This document shows positions 1 through 7,292 of a stretch of 44,660 bases of DNA, one piece after another. The notes beneath the pieces were generated by a model. It did no database searches. It was not told the DNA's origin and saw only the letters and a list, made by a program, of their open reading frames with translations. A program made the position numbers and the translations under genes. The stretch is from Opitutaceae bacterium (GTDB taxonomy: Bacteria > Verrucomicrobiota > Verrucomicrobiia > Opitutales > Opitutaceae), in NCBI GenBank assembly GCA_016794625.1, contig JAEUGY010000030.1, positions 1 through 44,660 of the forward strand, in the 5' to 3' direction. The number at the start of each line of letters is the position of its first letter. Position 1 is the stretch's first letter.

Positions 1-2000
1 ATCTGCAGGCCTTCCACCGGGGAGACGGCGAACGAGGCATCCCAACCCTTGGACACCGTATCGCCGATCGGAATGTAGTAGTTCAATCCGGCGACGTTGA
101 CGGCCGGGAACGCAGCCAGAACCGTCTGGTTGGTCAGGTCCATCTTGTACGCAGCGAGCGAGAACGAATACTTGCCATCGCGGAAGCTGGTCTTGAAGCC
201 CACTTCCTGGCTCTTGCCCAGGACGGGAGGAAGCGGGTTGTTGTTGAAGTCGGTGCCGACGGCCGGGTTGAAGGTCGTGGATTCCGAGACGTAGACCGAG
301 AGGTCCTTGGTGATCTTGCCGACGATGGCGTACCGATGGAGCATCTCCGTTTCCGCCGAATTCGTGGAGACGAAGGGATTGCGGAGCGCCAGATTGGTGT
401 TGGTCGTCGTCTCGATGTAGGAGTACGTCGTACCGGCGGCCAGCGTCAGGCGGTCCTTGATGACATCCACCGTCTGCATGAAGTAGCCGTTGTTGACATG
501 CTGGCGGGTCCGGGTGCCGGGATTGGGACCGTCGATGTAGGCGTGGTACGGGGGAAGCACGATGCTATTGATCGCGTTCGCGTTGCCGATCGGAATCGTC
601 ACGGGCGTGAAGCCGGGGATGCTGGCCGCCGAGGCGATCAGGAACTTACTTTCACCCGTCTGGTCGTGCAGATTGAAGCCGAACGCGCTCGTCATGGGCA
701 GACCCGCGATCGTGTACTTGCCGGACACGTCGGTCTGCACATCGAACGCGTACTGGTCGCCGCTGTTACGACGCACCGTATAGGTCATCGTATTGTTGGC
801 CCAGTTGACCCCAGTCGGGAAGGCCGTCGAACCATGGCGACGCACCTTCATGTAGTAGATCTGCGACTTCGCCTGCCAGTTCTTCGAAAGGCGCTGCGTC
901 CAACTCAGGCGAATGTCGCCCATCTGGTTGCGGTCGTTATTGTTGGGGGGACTGTTCTGATTGCGATGGCCGAGACCAGTGTAGATGCCGCCGTCGGGGG
1001 TCAGGATGCCCGTGCCGCCCGGCAGGTATTTGTAGGTCAGGATGCCGTACTGCAGGGTGACGTTGGTATCCCGCCAGTCGAACGCGAGACTCGGATAGAT
1101 GCCGTTGCGGTCGTCCTTCGAGTTATAGAGAGGTCCCTGCCCGTTCTGGGCGATACCCACCAGGCGATAGGTGAACTTCGCTTCGCCAATGGTCGCCAGC
1201 GGCTGATTGGTGTCAAAGGTGAAGGTCGTCCGGCCCCATTGCTGCACTTTGAGGTCGAGGGACGTCTGGGAGCGGCCGGCCAGCGGCTTTTTGCTCGTCT
1301 GGAGCACCAGACCACCGAGGGAGGCCAGCGGGTAGAGCGCCTGCTGCGGCCCCTTGATCACCTGGTAGCTGTCGACGTTGGTATTGTCCGTCACGCCGAT
1401 GCCGACGGCCTGCGGGACTTCATCCATGTAGGGATTGCCGACGCGGGAGCCGCGCGACATGATCGCGGGTCCGCGGTAGAACGGCACGAGACCGGCGTAG
1501 GAAAGCACGTCGGAGGCATTGTTCGAGCCGATGTCCTTGATCATGTCGCTCGTCACAACGATGATCTGGGCCGGCAGGTTCATGAGCGATTCCGACGTCT
1601 TGAGCGCCGAAGCCGAGTTGCCGGGGCTGTAGCCCATGCCCTGGGTGGTGCGCACTTCGAACGCCGACATGCGCAACCCCAGATCGTCCTTGTCGTCGCC
1701 CGCTTCGGTGGTCGAAGCGGCGGTGGTGGTCGCAGCCGGTCGGGCGGCGGCGGCCGGCGGCGTCAGCGGCGCGGGGGCCGGAGCCTGATTCTGGCCGAGC
1801 GCCGACTTCAGGCGTTCGACTTCAGCGAGCAGGTTCGCGATCTGCGCGTCCTTCTCCTTCAGCCGGGCCGCCGCGTCGGACTGCGCCTGGGCAGGCTGCG
1901 TCGTCACGAACAGAGAAATACAAACGGACAAAATCCCTGGCCAGCAACGGGTGAGCGGGCGGGACGAACGGACCTTTAGCAGGGTAGCTTCATGGTTCAT
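1..2000 (-). CDS. TonB-dependent receptor, 3' end outside window
   Basis: Outer-membrane, TonB-energised uptake receptor; the substrate cannot be told. Reading down from the ATG at 2000 gives a signal peptide (about residues 1-42, with a run like LSVCISLFVTTQPAQAQ), then a short charged coiled coil (ARLKEKDAQIANLLAEVERL), an Ala/Pro/Thr linker, and a plug domain. The plug shows SAFEVRTTQGMGY, the LMNLPAQIIVVTSDMIKDIG segment, a VLSYAGLVPF-like stretch, and a VIKGPQQALYP segment typical of plug domains. The frame then stays open to base 1, about 666 codons, so part of the beta-barrel and the stop lie outside. No Shine-Dalgarno is visible. The coiled coil before the plug is unusual for classical proteobacterial receptors. 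The gene is last in a minus-strand run behind a dehydrogenase and a LysR regulator, so it may import the substrate of that pathway, which is inference. Confidence 0.88.
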   Translation of the reverse strand, partial: MNHEATLLKVRSSRPLTRCWPGILSVCISLFVTTQPAQAQSDAAARLKEKDAQIANLLAEVERLKSALGQNQAPAPAPLTPPAAAARPAATTTAASTTEAGDDKDDLGLRMSAFEVRTTQGMGYSPGNSASALKTSESLMNLPAQIIVVTSDMIKDIGSNNASDVLSYAGLVPFYRGPAIMSRGSRVGNPYMDEVPQAVGIGVTDNTNVDSYQVIKGPQQALYPLASLGGLVLQTSKKPLAGRSQTSLDLKVQQWGRTTFTFDTNQPLATIGEAKFTYRLVGIAQNGQGPLYNSKDDRNGIYPSLAFDWRDTNVTLQYGILTYKYLPGGTGILTPDGGIYTGLGHRNQNSPPNNNDRNQMGDIRLSWTQRLSKNWQAKSQIYYMKVRRHGSTAFPTGVNWANNTMTYTVRRNSGDQYAFDVQTDVSGKYTIAGLPMTSAFGFNLHDQTGESKFLIASAASIPGFTPVTIPIGNANAINSIVLPPYHAYIDGPNPGTRTRQHVNNGYFMQTVDVIKDRLTLAAGTTYSYIETTTNTNLALRNPFVSTNSAETEMLHRYAIVGKITKDLSVYVSESTTFNPAVGTDFNNNPLPPVLGKSQEVGFKTSFRDGKYSFSLAAYKMDLTNQTVLAAFPAVNVAGLNYYIPIGDTVSKGWDASFAVSPVEGLQ

Positions 2001-2118
2001 AGTGAGTGGATCGAGAGCAGGATGTTCGCCGCTTGCGGGCAAAAGAAGGACAGAGGAGGTGTTACTTAAAATGACAGGTGGGGATCGGGAAAACGGTTGC
2101 CAGAGAGGCGCGCCAGGG

Positions 2119-2160
2119 GCGCTTCGCGGCCTCGGCGAGGCCGCCTACTGCGGAGGCGGG
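2119..2160. repeat. Solitary degenerate copy of the palindromic repeat
   Basis: The 179-base gap between the receptor and the dehydrogenase holds one GGCCTCGGCGAGGCC hairpin followed by a GGAGGCGGG remnant. This matches one module of the larger repeat blocks elsewhere in the window. Nothing else is recognisable in the gap. Confidence 0.6.
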
Positions 2161-2179
2161 AGTCACGGGAGGGGGAGGG

Positions 2180-3196
2180 TCATCCCGATGCGGCTTCCGA
2201 CCAGGGCCGGAGCGGGAAGCGGGGGGTGGCCTTGGGATTGACGGGAAACGGGGGCCAGTGGCCCCGGGCGACAGCTTCGATGGAGGTGACGACGGTACGG
2301 CGTACGTGGCTCATCGAATCGATCGAGTCGGCCCCCGCATGAGGGGTGAGAATGACCTGGTCGAACCGGCGCAGGGCGCTGGTCGCGGGCAGCGGTTCCT
2401 CGGCCACCACATCGAGTGCGGCACCGGCGATCCACTTTTCTTCCAGAGCGCGCTCCAGGGCGGGCTGGTCGATGACCGGTCCGCGGCTGGTGTTCACAAT
2501 GACGGAGGTTGGCTTCATGGACCGAAACGCCGCTTCATTGATCAATCCGCGGGTCTCCGGTGTGAGCGGCACATGCACCGACACGAGGTCGGATTCGCGC
2601 AGCACCGTCTCCAGCGAGACGAGGTCGACCCCGGGTTCATTGGACGCGCCCGTCAGGTACGGGTCGGCGGCCAGCATGCGCATGCGGAAGCCGGCCATCT
2701 TGCGGGCGGTGGCCCGGGCGATCCGGCCGAGACCCACCAGACCGAGCGTGAGTTGGGACACGCGGCGCAGGGGATGGAGGCGCGTATAGCCCGCCCAATT
2801 CCCGGCGTGGACAAAACGGTCCATGGAGACGACCCGGCGCGCGCTCGCGAGCAGGAGGGCCACGGCATGGTCCGAAACCTCCTCCGTGCAATAGTCGGCG
2901 GCATTGGCGACCACGATTCCGGCCCGGGTCGCCGCGGCCACGTCGATATTGTCGACCCCCACCGCGTACTTGACGATCAGGCGGCAGCGGGGCAGCGCCT
3001 GGATCACGCGTTCGGTTATAGGCGTCCGGGCCCCTTCCACCACCACGACGTCGGCCCCGGTGCAGGCCGCGATGATGTCCTCCTCCGACACCGACTTTTG
3101 GGTCACGAGGGTGATGCCGGCGGCGGAGAGACGCTCCCGCTCGTAAGCATAATCGAAGTTACAGTCGACGTTGACGGCCTGAAAAGGCGGGTTCAT
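2180..3196 (-). CDS. D-isomer-specific 2-hydroxyacid dehydrogenase (C-terminal-binding-protein type)
   Basis: Cytosolic NAD(P)-dependent oxidoreductase of 338 aa that would interconvert a D-2-hydroxyacid and a 2-ketoacid. The Rossmann dinucleotide motif is GLVGLGRIARA (about residue 152). The catalytic Arg-Glu-His set is visible as NTSRGPVID, DVVAEEPLP and LTPHAGADS. The length is normal for the family. The N-terminal catalytic half has the KYAVGVDNID segment typical of phosphoglycerate-dehydrogenase-like enzymes, but no ACT or other regulatory domain follows. It lies 99 bases downstream of a LysR gene on the same strand and close to ilvD, which suggests a shared hydroxyacid or ketoacid pathway. 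The substrate is unknown. Glyoxylate/hydroxypyruvate reductase activity is an alternative. Confidence 0.9.
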   Translation of the reverse strand: MNPPFQAVNVDCNFDYAYERERLSAAGITLVTQKSVSEEDIIAACTGADVVVVEGARTPITERVIQALPRCRLIVKYAVGVDNIDVAAATRAGIVVANAADYCTEEVSDHAVALLLASARRVVSMDRFVHAGNWAGYTRLHPLRRVSQLTLGLVGLGRIARATARKMAGFRMRMLAADPYLTGASNEPGVDLVSLETVLRESDLVSVHVPLTPETRGLINEAAFRSMKPTSVIVNTSRGPVIDQPALERALEEKWIAGAALDVVAEEPLPATSALRRFDQVILTPHAGADSIDSMSHVRRTVVTSIEAVARGHWPPFPVNPKATPRFPLRPWSEAASG

Positions 3197-3295
3197 CGGA
3201 AAAATCCGTTCGGTACGGGGACGCAGGTGGGCGGCGCGCCGGAATCATGGCGGGCCCCAGGGCAAAAAGGAGGCCGAAGAACGTGTAATAAAAGG

Positions 3296-4222
3296 TCACA
3301 TCTTGGTCGGCTCTCCCGCTCCGGTCCTGCCCGCCGCGCGGGTCCCGGCCAGCAGTCGGAGAAACGCCCGCAGGGCCGGGCCCGGGGGGCCGGCGACGCG
3401 GGCAAAGACATGGGTGACGGACGACGGGGGAGTCAGGGGGATGACCAGGGCGGCGGGGCCCACGATGCGGGCGAGCGAGGTGGGGAGCACCGCCACCCCG
3501 GTGCCGGCGGCGACCATGACGGCCACCGCCTGGGCACGGTGGGACTCCATGACCACCCGGGGGCGGAAACCGGCGCGGGCGCACAGGTCGCGCACATGGG
3601 CGGCAAACACGGGCGCGGCGGCGCTGGACACCGCCACCCAGGGTTCACCGGCGAGTTCCGTCAGGCGGAGGGTGCGGTGCGCCGCCAGCCGGTGTCCAAA
3701 GGGCACAAATGCCGCCAGGAGTTCCTTGCGCCAGGGGGTGGTCTGCAGCCCCGGCAGCGGTTCCTGCGGAGCCAGGCCCACGAATCCGCCGTCGAGGTTC
3801 CCGGCGCGCAGGGCCTCCAGCTGCTCCGTCGGCGCCGAGTCCTGGACCGTGATCTGCACCGCAGGGTGCTGTTCGCGAAACGTGCGCACCAGGTCCATCC
3901 ACTCCGGACTGAGCACGGCACTGACAAACCCGAGCCGCAGGCGGTCCGTCTGGCCCGCCGCAAAACGCCGGGTGGCCTCCTCCGCCCGGACCAGCTGGGG
4001 TGGCACGGTGCGGGTCTGCTCGTAAAAATAGGTTCCGGCGGCGGTGAGGCTGACCCGCCGGGCTTCGCGCCGGAAGAGCGCGGTCCCGAGCTTGTCCTCC
4101 AGCGTCCGGATGTGCCGCGACAACGGGGGCTGGGCCAGGCGGAGCCGGCGCGCGGCCCGGGTGAAGGAGAGCTCCTCGGCGGCGGCGAGGAAGCACTCCA
4201 GTTCGCGCAGGGTGTAATTCAT
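3296..4222 (-). CDS. LysR-family transcriptional regulator
   Basis: DNA-binding regulator of 308 aa. The N-terminal winged helix-turn-helix is canonical (LECFLAAAEELSFTRAARRL, then LAQPPLSRHIRTLEDKLG, residues about 8-48). It is followed by a LysR substrate-binding domain (RLRLGFVSAVLSPEW onward) ending in a Gly/Arg-rich tail. The gene is divergent from ilvD with only 70 bases between start codons, the classic arrangement for a LysR protein controlling its divergent neighbour and itself. A T-N11-A dyad (4221-4235) overlaps its own start codon. Likely targets are ilvD and perhaps the dehydrogenase downstream. The co-inducer is unknown. Confidence 0.93.
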   Translation of the reverse strand: MNYTLRELECFLAAAEELSFTRAARRLRLAQPPLSRHIRTLEDKLGTALFRREARRVSLTAAGTYFYEQTRTVPPQLVRAEEATRRFAAGQTDRLRLGFVSAVLSPEWMDLVRTFREQHPAVQITVQDSAPTEQLEALRAGNLDGGFVGLAPQEPLPGLQTTPWRKELLAAFVPFGHRLAAHRTLRLTELAGEPWVAVSSAAAPVFAAHVRDLCARAGFRPRVVMESHRAQAVAVMVAAGTGVAVLPTSLARIVGPAALVIPLTPPSSVTHVFARVAGPPGPALRAFLRLLAGTRAAGRTGAGEPTKM

Positions 4223-4235
4223 ACCGATACGGTAT
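4221..4235. promoter_or_regulatory. LysR-type dyad between lysR and ilvD
   Basis: ATACCG-ATA-CGGTAT is a perfect inverted repeat containing a T-N11-A core, the general LysR box form. It overlaps the lysR start codon and lies about 60 bases upstream of ilvD. Binding there would fit autorepression and activation of the divergent gene. The assignment rests on form and position only. Confidence 0.45.
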
Positions 4236-4259
4236 CAGAACGCGGCGAAAACGGTAGTT

Positions 4260-4286
4260 TTGTCATGCACGATCGTACGCTAGACT
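4260..4286 (+). promoter_or_regulatory. Possible ilvD promoter
   Basis: TTGTCA (4260-4265) and TAGACT (4281-4286) are separated by 15 bases and face ilvD. If this is the promoter, transcription would start almost at the ilvD ATG (4293), leaving little or no leader. This is a weak call based on hexamer resemblance. Confidence 0.3.
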
Positions 4287-4292
4287 GTGTTC

Positions 4293-5981
4293 ATGGCGAT
4301 CAGCGACACCATCAAGCGCGGGGCCCTCCGCGCGCCTCACCGCAGTCTTCTCCGCGCCACCGGCGCGATCCAGTCCGAGAGCGACTGGGACAAGCCGTTC
4401 ATCGCGGTGGCGAATTCCTTTGTGCAGATCGTGCCGGGGCACGCGCATCTCGACGGCGTGGGACGCAAGGTGCGTGCGGCGATCCGCGCGGCCGGGGGCG
4501 TGCCGTTTGAATTCAACACGATCGGGGTCGACGACGGGATCGCCATGGGGCACGGGGGCATGAAGTACTCGCTCGCCTCGCGGGAGATCATCGCCGACTC
4601 CGTCGAGACCATGCTGCGGGCCCATTGCTTCGACGGCGTGGTCTGCATCCCCAACTGCGACAAAATTGTCCCGGGCATGATGATGGGCGCGGCGCGGGTG
4701 AACATCCCCGCGGTGTTCGTCTCCGGCGGGCCGATGCTGGCCGGACGTGATCCGGGCACGGGGCAGGCGCTTGACCTGGCCACCGTGTTTGAGGCGGTGG
4801 GCCAGCTTTCGCGGGCCGCCATCACGGAGCAGCGCCTGAGTGAGATCGAGCGCCACGCCTGTCCGAGTTGCGGTTCCTGCTCCGGCATGTTCACCGCCAA
4901 TTCCATGAACTGCCTGTGTGAGGCGCTCGGGTGGGCGCTGCCGGGCAATGGATCCATCCCGGCGACGGATCCGCGGCGGGACGCCTTGTTTCAAGCGGTG
5001 GGTGCCGTGATTGTCGATCTGGTCCGACGCCAGGTGCGTCCTTCCGACCTGCTGACCCGGGCGGCGTTTGAGAACGCCTTCACCCTCGACATGGCGATGG
5101 GCGGCTCGTCGAACACCATCCTGCACACCCTCGCGGTGGCGCGCGAGGCCGGGGTCGATTTCCGGCTCGACGAGATCAACGCGATCTCCGACCGCGTGCC
5201 GCACCTGTGCAAGGTGGCGCCCTCGGGGATCCATCACATGGAGGACATCGATCGCGCCGGCGGGGTCTCCGCCCTTCTCCAGACCCTCAGCCGTCGTCCC
5301 GGCCTGCTGCATCTCGACGCTGGCACCGTGACCGGCCGCACGCTGGGGGAGACCGTTGCGGAGGTGAACGTGGCCGACCCCGAAGTGGTGCGCCCGCTGG
5401 ACCGGGCGTATTCGCCGCGCGGCGGGCTGGCCGTGCTCTTTGGCAACCTCGCTCCCCGCGGCGCGGTGGTGAAAGTGGCCGGGGTGGCCCCCGGTATGAT
5501 GACGTTTGCCGGAACGGCGGTCATCTTTGAGTCGGAGGAGACGGCGCGCGTGGGCATCCTCGTCGGCCAGGTCAAGGCGGGCGACGTCGTGGTCATTCGT
5601 TATGAAGGTCCGCGAGGAGGCCCCGGCATGCAGGAAATGCTCGGACCGACCGCCGCGCTTGCTGGACGTGGCCTGGCGGATACCGTCGCCCTCATCACCG
5701 ACGGACGCTTCTCCGGGGCCACGCGCGGCGGGGCCATCGGCCACGTTTCACCCGAGGCCGCGGCCGGTGGCCCCATCGCCCTGATCGAGCCGGGAGACCG
5801 GATCAGCATCGACCTGCCCGGGCGGCGGCTGACGCTGGAGGTCGACGAAGCCGTGCTGGCCGAACGCCGCGCCCGCTGGACCCCGCGCCCGGGCCTGTCC
5901 GGACGCGGCTACCTCGCCCGTTACGCCAGCCAGGTCGGCAGCGCCGACGAAGGCGCCGTGCTGCGCAGCGTGAGTGGGTAG
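4293..5981 (+). CDS. ilvD: Dihydroxy-acid dehydratase
   Basis: Iron-sulfur dehydratase (562 aa) converting 2,3-dihydroxy-isovalerate or -methylvalerate to the 2-ketoacids of valine and isoleucine synthesis. The IlvD/Edd signatures are intact: [12 protein letters not shown] (Cys118, Cys122), [18 protein letters not shown] (about 190-207) and [12 protein letters not shown]. The N-terminal [14 protein letters not shown] and [17 protein letters not shown] resemble the E. coli-type [4Fe-4S] enzyme. The C-terminal [21 protein letters not shown] segment is also complete. I chose the ATG at 4293 over the GTG at 4287 because [10 protein letters not shown] is a family-like N terminus. No ilvB, ilvN or ilvC is adjacent. 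Because it sits beside LysR and a hydroxyacid dehydrogenase, a role on a related sugar-acid substrate is possible but less likely. Confidence 0.9.
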   Translation: MAISDTIKRGALRAPHRSLLRATGAIQSESDWDKPFIAVANSFVQIVPGHAHLDGVGRKVRAAIRAAGGVPFEFNTIGVDDGIAMGHGGMKYSLASREIIADSVETMLRAHCFDGVVCIPNCDKIVPGMMMGAARVNIPAVFVSGGPMLAGRDPGTGQALDLATVFEAVGQLSRAAITEQRLSEIERHACPSCGSCSGMFTANSMNCLCEALGWALPGNGSIPATDPRRDALFQAVGAVIVDLVRRQVRPSDLLTRAAFENAFTLDMAMGGSSNTILHTLAVAREAGVDFRLDEINAISDRVPHLCKVAPSGIHHMEDIDRAGGVSALLQTLSRRPGLLHLDAGTVTGRTLGETVAEVNVADPEVVRPLDRAYSPRGGLAVLFGNLAPRGAVVKVAGVAPGMMTFAGTAVIFESEETARVGILVGQVKAGDVVVIRYEGPRGGPGMQEMLGPTAALAGRGLADTVALITDGRFSGATRGGAIGHVSPEAAAGGPIALIEPGDRISIDLPGRRLTLEVDEAVLAERRARWTPRPGLSGRGYLARYASQVGSADEGAVLRSVSG

Positions 5982-6413
5982 CAGATACATGTTGCAGAAA
6001 AGCGCGAGGACGCGGAGGCGCGTCCTCATACGGGGAGGAAACGCGTGCAACGGTGGGAGCCAAGGTCCTGTTTCGGTGGAGGGCGCCGCTCCGTCGGCGC
6101 CGGTTGCGCGTCGCGGACCGTGTCCGATGGAGGTGGGGTCGCGGACCCCGCGGAGATTGGCGTCGCGTGGAGCGTATGGACGACGGAGGCGGGACCGGTT
6201 GGTCCCGTCGCGGCCTCAGCGAGGCCACCTCCAACGGGCACCGGCCAGGTCTATCCTGGAGGGCGCCGCTCCGTCGGCGCCGGTTGCGCGTCGCGGAAAC
6301 CAAAACGGTCGGGCGTGGTGATTCGCTGATCGTCCCCCGGCGTCGACGGAGCGACGCCCTCCATCTGAACCAAAGTTCAATCAACCAGGTGCATCTGCGC
6401 CGCCTCCCGCGTC
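5982..6413. repeat. Palindromic repeat block 1
   Basis: This gene-free stretch is made of the repeat modules in reverse orientation. It holds two copies of GGAGGGCGCCGCTCCGTCGG-type elements (about 6073 and 6259), a GGGGTCGCGGACCCC hairpin, GGGACCGGTTGGTCCC, GGCCTCAGCGAGGCC, and a GGCGTCGACGGAGCGACGCC element at 6339-6358. It separates the convergent ilvD and VTT-protein genes, where it may act as a terminator-like buffer. No T-run follows the hairpins. Confidence 0.85.
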
Positions 6414-7292
6414 TCAGCCGGGGCTCGGACCTTCCGACAGGGGCGTCATCTCTTTGCGCAGGGCCTTCTCGGCTTCGAGCCAGAAATCGACGTCACGCCC
6501 GCCGGGCCGGCCGGCGCGTTGCCAGAACTCCTCGGCGCGGGACGCGATCTGCTCCGGATCGATCGGGACGAGGTCCTTGTTCTTTTCACTGAGGGTGCGC
6601 CGGAGGTGCAGCAGCGCCCAGGTGGAGACGCCGAAGAGCAGCACGTAGTAGATTATCAGTGACACGGTTCTCCCGGTGGTCAGTCCGGAAAGCGAGTCCC
6701 CGAGCAGGATGGTGACCACCGCGCGGACGGTGTGCAGCGGCACGCACAGGCCCAACAGCAGTTTCAACGGCACGCCCATGACCGGAAGCAGGTAGAGCTG
6801 CACGGAGTAGGGCATGCCCGGCAGCAGGCAGCACAGGATGCAGGCGTCGCGGTGCCCGGCCCCCTGCAGTTTCGCCCGCCAGGGGGTGAGCGACCGAAAG
6901 AACCGGCGTGGCAGCACCCGCACCAGCAGCCAGCCGAGGCCGTGGTGGACCATTCCGGTGAGCAGCACGACCACCATGCCGCCGACAAAATCGAAACGGA
7001 CCCCGGCCACGAGGTGGAGCAGGCTGACCGGAAATCCAACCAGCGGGCCGAGGGCGGCGGCGCTGATCACCGCCACGGCCGATTGCTCGCGGGCGAGCGC
7101 GGTGAGTCGTTCCGGATCGATGCGACTCCAGGCGAAGGCGACGGCGGCACCCAGGACGGCGACGAGCACCGCTTTGATCAAGCGGGCGCGCGTGACCTCG
7201 ATCGGCCCCAGGTGAAAGAGAACCCGTGTCCCGCCCGCGCCGGCGGGTCCCCGGGCACGGGGACGGGTGCGGCTGGGGGTGGTCTTAGGCAT
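6414..7292 (-). CDS. VTT/TVP38-like membrane protein with DUF2934 tail
   Basis: Predicted inner-membrane protein of 292 aa. Several hydrophobic segments run from about residue 28 to 220, including a VTT/DedA-like core (ALGPLVGFPVSLLHLVAGVR, then PGMPYSVQLYLLPVMGVPL and a VRAVVTILLGDSL segment). The C terminus (about 250-285, IASRAEEFWQRAGRPGGRD then FWLEAEKALRKE) matches the small DUF2934 motif. The ATG at 7292 is preferred over an upstream start because it overlaps the stop of the preceding gene by 8 bases, the usual form of translational coupling. VTT proteins are lipid scramblases or transporters where studied, and the two genes upstream look lipid-related, so a role in membrane lipid handling is a reasonable inference. 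Confidence 0.75.
   Translation of the reverse strand: MPKTTPSRTRPRARGPAGAGGTRVLFHLGPIEVTRARLIKAVLVAVLGAAVAFAWSRIDPERLTALAREQSAVAVISAAALGPLVGFPVSLLHLVAGVRFDFVGGMVVVLLTGMVHHGLGWLLVRVLPRRFFRSLTPWRAKLQGAGHRDACILCCLLPGMPYSVQLYLLPVMGVPLKLLLGLCVPLHTVRAVVTILLGDSLSGLTTGRTVSLIIYYVLLFGVSTWALLHLRRTLSEKNKDLVPIDPEQIASRAEEFWQRAGRPGGRDVDFWLEAEKALRKEMTPLSEGPSPG

Noticed and set aside
336-1979. 547-codon plus-strand open frame
   Set aside because: It is the complement of the TonB-dependent receptor, which has a clear signal peptide and plug motifs.
2078-4510. 810-codon plus-strand open frame
   Set aside because: It is antisense to the dehydrogenase and LysR genes, has low-complexity Gly/Arg/His composition and no domain. 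High GC content leaves such frames open.
5982-6413. Small proteins encoded in repeat blocks (frames rich in GRRSVGAG and APSAPVARR)
   Set aside because: The same peptides appear in every block because the repeats are similar; they lack start context and conserved ends.
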